Source: Campylobacterales bacterium
GTDB taxonomy: Bacteria > Campylobacterota > Campylobacteria > Campylobacterales > JAADDG01
NCBI GenBank assembly: GCA_027009865.1
Contig: JALVCR010000010.1
Location: 1-5,978, forward strand
Length of the DNA stretch: 5,978 bases
Reading direction: 5' to 3'
In this document: piece by piece, positions 1-5,175 of the stretch
Numbering within the stretch: the stretch's first letter is position 1
How the letters are laid out: each line of letters begins with the position of its first letter
Program-made: the position numbers and the translations under genes
Notes under the pieces: model-generated
Told to the model about the DNA's origin: nothing
The model's database searches: none
Seen by the model: only the letters and a program-made list of their open reading frames with translations

Positions 1-877
1 ATTTTGATAAATGGGCATAAAGCGTTTTATATCCTCCTTTATGAACTATCTCTATTACATTTCCATATCCCCCTTTTCTGCCTCTAAAAATCACCTTTCC
101 ATCATACGCGGCTTTAACCGGAGTGCCCCAGGCAGCAGCATAATCTATACCCAAGTGAGCTCTGTATCTGTGTAAAATAGGATGCCATCTCTTTTTTGTA
201 AATCTCGAAGATATTCTTTTATATCTACAAGGAACTATAAAAGAGCTATTTCTTTGAGAATTTCCTCTCTCATCGTAATATTTGCCATCAAACCCTAAAA
301 AAGAGTAATACTCCCTCTCCCCTCTTTTTACCATGGCAGCTTTCACTATAGGCAGAGAAAATCTCCTTCCAAGCCTGTATTTTTGTTCATAAATTAAAAC
401 AAGCTCATCTCCCTTTTTTAATTTCTTAAAGTCAACTCTTCCCCTGAAAGCGTCTAAAAACTCTTTGGCAAGAGCTGCATTTTTGGTCTTATCGACTATA
501 TCCTGATAAGGAGATTTTGAAATCTCTATTCTTAATTTTTCTTTTTTTGTTTTATATTTTATTGGGATGAGTCTGAAAGCAAATTTTTTATCTTTATCTT
601 TGAAAATATGAATCTGAAGTTCATCAGTAACTGGAATTAATATCTGCTCAATCTCATTTGTATATTCATCTTTTAAAATCTCTATTTTGCTGCCGGCTCT
701 AATCTCGGATACAAGCTCTTTATCTTCTTTATCAAGATTGTAATAAAGAGACAAAGGAATATTATGCTTTTGCAAAAAACCAAGAAGGGTTTCATCTCTT
801 CGCCATTTATCTTCTTTTAAATATGCTGCATTAGCATAAAGAACTATTAAAAACATTATATAAATAATTTTTCTCAT
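1..877 (-). CDS. M23-family peptidoglycan DD-endopeptidase, Csd3/HdpA type (3' end outside window)
   Basis: Zinc metallopeptidase expected to trim and uncrosslink peptidoglycan in the periplasm. The first 292 residues are visible; the gene runs off the left edge. Residues 1-18 form a signal peptide (hydrophobic core IIYIMFLIVLY, then ANA as the likely cleavage site). Residues about 20-105 and 106-205 fit the two N-terminal domains of Csd3-type enzymes. The LytM/M23 domain starts near 220 and shows HPILHRYRAHLGIDYA with the zinc-ligand pair H241 and D245 (HxxxD), then GTPVKAAYDGKV, GGYGNVIEIVH and YAHLS with the conserved catalytic-site H289. The second HxH zinc motif should lie just beyond the window. 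ATG at 877-875 is preceded by GGAG nine bases upstream. In H. pylori, Csd3 shapes the helical cell and is held latent by its own N-terminal domain; whether that applies here is inference. Neighbour order (Csd3, PgbA, GlcD) supports orthology. Known family length is about 400 residues, so roughly a quarter is missing. Confidence 0.9.
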   Translation of the reverse strand, partial: MRKIIYIMFLIVLYANAAYLKEDKWRRDETLLGFLQKHNIPLSLYYNLDKEDKELVSEIRAGSKIEILKDEYTNEIEQILIPVTDELQIHIFKDKDKKFAFRLIPIKYKTKKEKLRIEISKSPYQDIVDKTKNAALAKEFLDAFRGRVDFKKLKKGDELVLIYEQKYRLGRRFSLPIVKAAMVKRGEREYYSFLGFDGKYYDERGNSQRNSSFIVPCRYKRISSRFTKKRWHPILHRYRAHLGIDYAAAWGTPVKAAYDGKVIFRGRKGGYGNVIEIVHKGGYKTLYAHLSK

Positions 878-886
878 ATCAAAATA

Positions 887-890
887 CTCC
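887..890 (-). promoter_or_regulatory. Ribosome binding site of the Csd3-type peptidase gene
   Basis: GGAG on the minus strand, nine bases before the ATG at 877-875. It supports that start, which also gives a well-formed signal peptide. Confidence 0.6.
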
Positions 891-963
891 AATGTGTTTC
901 TCAAAATATTTTATTCAATTCCCTCTTAAAATACCTATAATTTTTATAAGTAATCATAGAATA

Positions 964-985
964 AAAGTAAATTATATTTTACTTT
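964..985. repeat. Perfect 8-bp inverted repeat, possible operator
   Basis: Left arm AAAGTAAA (964-971), six-base spacer TTATAT (972-977), right arm TTTACTTT (978-985), all arms matching exactly. It sits near the middle of the divergent intergenic region and covers the candidate minus-strand -10 box. Relative to the plus-strand promoter it lies roughly 57-78 bases upstream of the predicted start. It does not resemble a Fur box that I recognise. It could be a dimeric repressor site or a chance palindrome in AT-rich DNA. Confidence 0.35.
971..976 (-). promoter_or_regulatory. Candidate -10 box for the Csd3-type peptidase gene
   Basis: A perfect TATAAT on the minus strand (ATTATA on the plus strand), which would place the transcript start near 964 and leave a leader of about 87 nt. 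No TTGACA-like -35 is seen, as is usual for Campylobacterota sigma-70 promoters. The region is very AT-rich, so chance matches are likely; a TAAAAT at 913-908 on the same strand is a closer alternative. The box lies inside the inverted repeat at 964-985. Confidence 0.4.
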
Positions 986-1029
986 GATTTCTAAAAACTT
1001 TCTCAAGGATTTTTTAACTTCAATTTGTA

Positions 1030-1035
1030 TATAAT
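1030..1035 (+). promoter_or_regulatory. -10 box of the PgbA-like/glcD/yihY operon
   Basis: A perfect TATAAT, preceded by TTTGTA in a TGxxxTATAAT-like context. Short T-rich tracts recur upstream (around 983-990, 1010-1015 and 1024-1026) in place of a -35 hexamer, the pattern known for Campylobacter and Helicobacter sigma-70 promoters. The transcript would start near 1042 and have a leader of about 20 nt, just enough for the AAGGA at 1052-1056. Confidence 0.6.
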
Positions 1036-1051
1036 CCTAAAAACTCTAAAA

Positions 1052-1056
1052 AAGGA
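1052..1056 (+). promoter_or_regulatory. Ribosome binding site of the PgbA-like gene
   Basis: AAGGA, five bases before the ATG at 1062. It fixes this start, which opens directly into a signal peptide. Confidence 0.65.
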
Positions 1057-1061
1057 AATAG

Positions 1062-1781
1062 ATGAGAATATTATCCCTGTTTATAGCCCTATTTATAGCC
1101 TCTTCACTCTTTGCAAACGCTTTTAAACTTGTTAAAACGCCGATTATAGAAGTTGATAAAAAAGGAGCATGGGTTAAAAACAGCCCTTATGTTCCAATAG
1201 GATCAAGCGGAGTTGTCATTAAAAAATTTGATAGTAAGCACTCCACCATAATAGCGGGAGCAGTGGTAGAGAAAAAAGAAAAAGATAAAATGAGAATAAA
1301 GTTTATAATGTTTGATATGTTAGAGCAATCGGCTCTCCCTCCTCTTAGAGTAATGCCCCAAAAAGGAGATATGGTAATATTAAATTATCTTTACAATAGA
1401 GCTTTTGTGATAGCTCCAAATGAGGATACATATCTCTCTGTTTTATCCGATTTTCCAGAAATATCATGGATTCATCCAGATATCTTGGCCGCATTTTTAT
1501 CAAAAGAGTATAACCCAGCTCCCAAAAAAGAGGATTTTCAAAAAGTTTGCAAACAAAATACCTCTATGCTCTTATTTTTTGCTATAGATAAAAAGGGATA
1601 TTTTGTAGATTGCAACAGCTTTAAGATTATAAAAGAGGAGAATTTTACGGTAAAAGAAGCAAATGCCACTCTTCCATTTTATTCAAGAATAGGAAAGATA
1701 GAATCGGGGCTTTTTAATTTCTCCGATTCTATAAAAAATTATGACAGCTACTATAAAAAACTTTTAGGAATTAAAAAATGA
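1062..1781 (+). CDS. Secreted protein with PgbA-type N-terminal domain (plasminogen-binding N-terminal domain family)
   Basis: A 239-residue exported protein. Residues 1-20 are a signal peptide (ILSLFIALFIASSLF, then ANA as the likely cleavage site). The mature part from about 24 to 190 resembles what I remember of the H. pylori PgbA/PgbB N-terminal domain: VKTPIIEVDKKG, KNSPYVPIGSSGVV, FDMLEQSALPPLRVMPQKGD, LNYLYNRAFVIAPN, WIHPD and YNPAPKKEDFQKVC. Two cysteines remain after export (C163, C184) and could form a disulfide. No membrane anchor or lipobox is visible. It lacks the long lysine-rich C-terminal region of H. pylori PgbA (about 450 residues), although it ends in GIKK. The family name rests on host plasminogen binding in Helicobacter; the ancestral role of this domain is unknown to me, and next to a cell-wall peptidase an envelope function is plausible. 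Its stop overlaps the glcD start (ATGA at 1778-1781), so the two should be translationally coupled. Confidence 0.8.
   Translation: MRILSLFIALFIASSLFANAFKLVKTPIIEVDKKGAWVKNSPYVPIGSSGVVIKKFDSKHSTIIAGAVVEKKEKDKMRIKFIMFDMLEQSALPPLRVMPQKGDMVILNYLYNRAFVIAPNEDTYLSVLSDFPEISWIHPDILAAFLSKEYNPAPKKEDFQKVCKQNTSMLLFFAIDKKGYFVDCNSFKIIKEENFTVKEANATLPFYSRIGKIESGLFNFSDSIKNYDSYYKKLLGIKK
1766..1770 (+). promoter_or_regulatory. Ribosome binding site of glcD
   Basis: AGGAA inside the end of the upstream gene, seven bases before the ATG at 1778. It supports this start, so glcD may be initiated directly as well as by coupling. Confidence 0.5.
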
Positions 1782-3163
1782 TTGATAAAAAGCATATAAA
1801 AAATCTAAAAAAATTAATAGGCGAAGAGAACGTAAAAGATGATAAAGCCCACTTGATAGCCTACTCTTATGACGCTACAAGAAACAGATATGAACCGGAT
1901 TTAGTAGTTTTTCCAAAAGATGAAAAAGATGTCAGCGAAATTTTAAAATATTGTAATGAAAATAGAATAGTTATCACTCCAAGAGGAGCTGGAAGCGGAT
2001 TTACCGGAGGAGCTCTGCCTGCTAAAGGGGGAATAGTTTTATCTCTTGAGAAACATATGAATAAAATCTTAGAGATAGATATGGAAAACATGGTTGCAGT
2101 GGTTCAGCCGGGAGTTATAAACAAAGAGCTTCAAAGAGAAGTGGAAAAAGTAGGATTATTCTATCCTCCAGATCCCGCAAGTCAGGAGTATTCCACAATA
2201 GGGGGAAATGTAAGCGAAAATGCGGGAGGAATGAGAGCGGCAAAATATGGAATAACAAAAGATTATGTAATGGCTCTAAGAGCCGTTCTTCCAAACGGAG
2301 ATATAATAAGAGCTGGCAAAAAGACCATAAAAGATGTAGCCGGATACAATCTGGCCGGAATTTTGGTTGGAAGCGAGGGAACTTTAGCCGTTATTACCGA
2401 GATAACCCTAAAACTTCTATCAAAACCACGCCTTAGTAAAACGGCAATGGGAGTTTTTAAAAGCGTAGATGACGCAATGAGAGCGGTTTATAAGTCGTTA
2501 GCCGGGGGAGCAAATCCCGTGGCTATGGAGTTTTTGGACAACCTGACAATAAGAGCGGTAGAGGAAAAATTTCATAAAGGCTTGCCTGTGGAAGCCGGGG
2601 CTATTTTAATAAGCGATATAGATGGAAACGTGGAAGAGGAGATAGATTATCAGCTCTCTTTGCTTGAGAAATTTTTCAAACAAAACGGCTGTGTTGAGTT
2701 TAGAGTGGCAAAAGATGAGAAAGAGGCGGCCGATATCTGGTTTGCAAGAAGAAACGCAAGCCAAAGTATCACAATCTATGGAAGCAAAAAGATAAACGAA
2801 GATATAACCGTTCCAAGAAGCAAACTTCCAAAGTATCTAAAAGAGGTAGATAGAATTTCCAAAAAATACAGAGTTAAAATTCCCTGTTTCGGTCATACGG
2901 GAGATGGAAACGTTCACACTAACGTAATGGTTGACGCTTTAGATGAAGATGAGATAAAAAGAGGATATGAGGCGATAGAGGAGATTTTCAAAATCACAAT
3001 AGAGATAGGGGGAACTTTAAGCGGAGAGCATGGAATAGGACTTAGCAAAGCCCCTTTTATGAAGATGGCCTTCACTCCTGAGGAGATGAAATTGTTTAAA
3101 AGAATTAAGGAGGCTTTTGATCCTAACAATATTTTAAATCCGGGAAAAATGGGATTGGAGTGA
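1778..3163 (+). CDS. glcD: FAD-linked 2-hydroxyacid dehydrogenase, GlcD type (glycolate/D-lactate oxidase subunit)
   Basis: Flavoprotein that oxidises a 2-hydroxyacid such as glycolate or D-lactate to the 2-oxoacid and passes electrons toward the respiratory chain. The 461 residues are normal for the family. Residues about 37-215 form the FAD-binding PCMH (VAO-fold) domain, with VITPRGAGSGFTGGALP (66-81), the pyrophosphate-loop region PPDPASQEYSTIGGNVSENAGG (130-151) and DVAGYNLAGILVGSEGTLAVITE (186-208). Residues about 220-459 form the FAD-oxidase C-terminal domain, with AMEFLDN (249-255), WFARRNA (321-327), GHTGDGNVH (372-380, metal/substrate-binding histidines), SGEHGIG (415-421) and the ending FDPNNILNPGKM. 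In E. coli, GlcD works with GlcE and the iron-sulfur protein GlcF; neither is here, so the partner is either elsewhere or replaced. The exact substrate cannot be told from sequence. It overlaps the upstream gene by ATGA and the downstream gene by GTGA. Confidence 0.92.
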   Translation: MIDKKHIKNLKKLIGEENVKDDKAHLIAYSYDATRNRYEPDLVVFPKDEKDVSEILKYCNENRIVITPRGAGSGFTGGALPAKGGIVLSLEKHMNKILEIDMENMVAVVQPGVINKELQREVEKVGLFYPPDPASQEYSTIGGNVSENAGGMRAAKYGITKDYVMALRAVLPNGDIIRAGKKTIKDVAGYNLAGILVGSEGTLAVITEITLKLLSKPRLSKTAMGVFKSVDDAMRAVYKSLAGGANPVAMEFLDNLTIRAVEEKFHKGLPVEAGAILISDIDGNVEEEIDYQLSLLEKFFKQNGCVEFRVAKDEKEAADIWFARRNASQSITIYGSKKINEDITVPRSKLPKYLKEVDRISKKYRVKIPCFGHTGDGNVHTNVMVDALDEDEIKRGYEAIEEIFKITIEIGGTLSGEHGIGLSKAPFMKMAFTPEEMKLFKRIKEAFDPNNILNPGKMGLE

Positions 3164-4023
3164 AAAAATTTAAAATTTCAAAAGGGCAAATCATATCTTT
3201 TTTCAAAGATCATGATCTGCTCCATTACGCATCATCTCTTAGCTTTCATACCATATTGGCTTTGATTCCGGTTTTGCTTATATCTTTGACAATTTTTACT
3301 CATCTTCCAAGTTTTGAGGAATATTACGACAAAATAAAAAATTTTATCTTCTCAGCCCTTATTCCCTCTCATCAGGATATGATAGCAAATTATATAGACA
3401 AATTTATGCAAAATACACTTAGTATGGGAATTATAGGTTTCATATTCGTAATTTATGTCTCAATTATGTTTTTTGACGATTACGAATATGTAGTAAGCAA
3501 AATCTTTCATACAAAACCAAGAGGCTTTTGGCACTCAATTTCCGTTTACTGGACTCTTGTAACAATGGCTCCGCTGGCTTTAGGAATCTCTTTTTATATC
3601 TCATCTTATGTTCAAAAGATGCTAAACAGCTCTCAATATACAAGCTGGATAGATTTTTTATCCTTTTTTCCTTTTTTAATTATATGGTTTTTGTTTTTCG
3701 TAGCCTATATGATATCGGCAAATGTGGAGATAAAGACAAAAAATGCTTTAATCTCCTCTTTAATTTTCTCATCAATCTGGTATCTGTCTAAAAATCTTTT
3801 TATCTATTATGTATTTTATAACAAAACCTATCTTACGATATACGGCTCTTTTAGCGCAATAATGTTCTTTTTGATATGGATATATTTATCGTGGATAATA
3901 TTTTTATACGGATTGAAACTGTGCTATATTCTCAATCAAAAAGATAGCAAGCAAGAGGATAAGAATATAGAAGATAATTTTATTAAAAACGGAGAAAAAA
4001 GAGAGCAAAATATAGAAAATTAA
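3160..4023 (+). CDS. YihY/BrkB-family inner-membrane protein (old name 'ribonuclease BN')
   Basis: A 287-residue polytopic inner-membrane protein. About six hydrophobic segments are visible: near 31-48, 88-106, 128-150, 166-186, 196-219 and 228-257. Family hallmarks are YASSLSFHTILALIPVLL (23-40), corresponding to the usual ASLAYYTLLSLFPLL stretch, and YGSFSAIMFFLIWIYLSWIIFLYGLKL (228-254). The family's function is unresolved. Its label 'ribonuclease BN' is an old error (that enzyme is the ElaC/RNase Z protein), so no nuclease role should be assumed. Start is GTG at 3160-3162 sharing GTGA with the glcD stop; GGGA at 3151-3154 may serve as a weak ribosome binding site. The last 30 or so residues (258-287) are very hydrophilic (K, E, D, N) and probably cytoplasmic. 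Codons 249-287 and the stop are encoded opposite the end of comEC. No terminator separates the two convergent genes. Confidence 0.88.
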   Translation: MKKFKISKGQIISFFKDHDLLHYASSLSFHTILALIPVLLISLTIFTHLPSFEEYYDKIKNFIFSALIPSHQDMIANYIDKFMQNTLSMGIIGFIFVIYVSIMFFDDYEYVVSKIFHTKPRGFWHSISVYWTLVTMAPLALGISFYISSYVQKMLNSSQYTSWIDFLSFFPFLIIWFLFFVAYMISANVEIKTKNALISSLIFSSIWYLSKNLFIYYVFYNKTYLTIYGSFSAIMFFLIWIYLSWIIFLYGLKLCYILNQKDSKQEDKNIEDNFIKNGEKREQNIEN

Positions 4024-5175
4024 AAAACTAAAAGAGCTTTTCCAGTAAAAAACCTCTCCCTTTAAAGATAAAAGAGCCTTTAGATGGGAATCTAAAAGAT
4101 CTCCTTTTAAAATCAGATGCAAAAATATCTCCAAAGGATAAAAAATAACAAAAAGCATAGAGATTATAGGAGATAGAAACTGCACAAATGAAAATGTCGG
4201 AAAGAAAAAATGAACTATCGGCATCATTGCAAAAAATACCCAAAAATTTAGCAAAACAAATATCTGCCACTTTTTTAAATGTTTAAAATATTTTAAAAAA
4301 AGATATATATAAAACACTCCCGCTACAGAAAACCAAAAACCTATGGAAAAAATAAGTTTTGGAAACAAAGAGAGAATAATCAAAACTGAATAAAGGAGAG
4401 TTTCAAAAGATAAAATCTCTATAGCCCTCACATACAAAAAAAATCCAAAAGAGAGCATAACAAAGGCTCTAAGAAGCGAGGGAGCAAAATTTATCATCTT
4501 AAGATATAAAAAGAGAATAAAAATTATAAAAATTGTCAAATCAAGCGTTTCATTCCTATATGGAAAAAATTTTGTTTGAAAAAATTTGTAAGGATATTTT
4601 AAAACAAAATAGAGAATAAAAAACAAAACCCCAAGATGAAATCCGCTTATAGCGATTAGATGGGATATTCCCAAAAACTGAATCTTTTCTCTTAAATCAT
4701 TTGAAATTAAAGAGGCTAAAAATAAAGCATTGAAAAGCTCTTTTAAATCTTTATCATTATGAGAAGAGGAGATAAAATCTTTTAAAATTGTTTTTAAACT
4801 TTTCTCTTTCGGATAGAGCCTCATATCGAAAACTGCGGCGTAAAACCCTTTCAAAAAATCAAAAAAAGAGATATTTTTAGTAAATATTTTAACTCTAAGT
4901 TTTCTATCCTTTAAATCTTTCAAATCCTCATAGCTTGTGGTATAAAAAACAAACCCCTCTTTTGCTTTTAATTTTAAAACAAAATAATCTCTATTTTTTT
5001 TCTTTTTTTTATATTGATTTAATACATAAACGTCAGTTTCATAAACTCTTTTGGAGATAAAACTCTTATAATCTTTATACTCAAAATAGAGATTTATAAA
5101 AAAAATTCCAAAAACTAAGAGCAAAAAGAGAAAAATCTCTTTTTTGTTTTTAAAAAGAGGAAGGGAGATTTGCAT
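3904..5175 (-). CDS. comEC: ComEC/Rec2-family DNA-uptake channel protein, short form
   Basis: Inner-membrane protein thought to carry single-stranded DNA into the cytoplasm during natural transformation. Residues 13-31 are a first membrane helix, about 43-100 form a beta-rich periplasmic section that fits the OB-fold region found here in ComEC, and about 145-415 form the multi-helix Competence domain. The core signature is LGISHLIAISGFHLGVL (168-184), followed by APSLLRAFVM (231-240) and FSIGFWFSVAGVFYIY (276-291). At 423 residues it lacks the C-terminal metallo-beta-lactamase-like domain of the B. subtilis protein (over 750 residues); I recall the same short form in Campylobacter and Helicobacter. 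ATG at 5175-5173 overlaps the dnaB stop by one base (TAATG), and no Shine-Dalgarno is visible before it. An A8-G-A8 tract encodes KKKKKN at 56-61. Residues 385-423, including the last helix, are opposite yihY. Confidence 0.9.
   Translation of the reverse strand: MQISLPLFKNKKEIFLFLLLVFGIFFINLYFEYKDYKSFISKRVYETDVYVLNQYKKKKKNRDYFVLKLKAKEGFVFYTTSYEDLKDLKDRKLRVKIFTKNISFFDFLKGFYAAVFDMRLYPKEKSLKTILKDFISSSHNDKDLKELFNALFLASLISNDLREKIQFLGISHLIAISGFHLGVLFFILYFVLKYPYKFFQTKFFPYRNETLDLTIFIIFILFLYLKMINFAPSLLRAFVMLSFGFFLYVRAIEILSFETLLYSVLIILSLFPKLIFSIGFWFSVAGVFYIYLFLKYFKHLKKWQIFVLLNFWVFFAMMPIVHFFFPTFSFVQFLSPIISMLFVIFYPLEIFLHLILKGDLLDSHLKALLSLKGEVFYWKSSFSFLIFYILLSFFSVFNKIIFYILILLLAIFLIENIAQFQSV
4079..4096. 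repeat. Small perfect hairpin inside comEC, just past the yihY stop
   Basis: TTTAGAT (4079-4085), loop GGGA, ATCTAAA (4090-4096). The arms match exactly but contain one G:C pair out of seven, and no T-run follows directly on the plus strand. It is 56 bases past the yihY stop and is the only stem I noticed near there. A weak processing or termination site for the yihY transcript is possible; chance is as likely. Confidence 0.2.
4994..5010 (-). repeat. A8-G-A8 homopolymer tract in comEC
   Basis: On the coding strand, eight A, one G, eight A, encoding five lysines and the first two bases of an Asn codon (residues 56-61). The in-frame heptamer A AAA AAG within it is the same slippery sequence used by E. 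coli dnaX. A -1 shift at that heptamer reaches TAG after three codons. The tract falls in a likely surface loop of the periplasmic OB-like region. Confidence 0.7.

Noticed and set aside
924..950. Other small AT-rich palindromes in the intergenic region
   Set aside because: The arms are five bases or fewer, or mismatched, and consist almost only of A and T, so chance explains them.
1062..1781. Calling the protein a plasminogen receptor or virulence factor
   Set aside because: It lacks the lysine-rich C-terminal part associated with binding in H. pylori, and nothing else in the window indicates a host-associated organism.
1867..2091. Minus-strand open frame of 74 codons
   Set aside because: It lies wholly inside glcD opposite conserved FAD-domain codons and has no recognisable product.
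2914..3129. Minus-strand open frame of 71 codons
   Set aside because: It is an antisense shadow of the conserved C-terminal part of glcD.
3528..3791. Plus-strand open frame of 87 codons
   Set aside because: It is an alternative frame inside yihY. Its hydrophobic look comes from the T-rich membrane-segment codons.
3160..4023. Annotating the gene as ribonuclease BN
   Set aside because: The sequence is a YihY/BrkB membrane protein. RNase BN activity belongs to the ElaC/RNase Z family, and no nuclease motif is present.
4028..4270. Minus-strand open frame of 80 codons
   Set aside because: It is a second frame inside comEC, where the comEC frame itself has matching family features and membrane helices.
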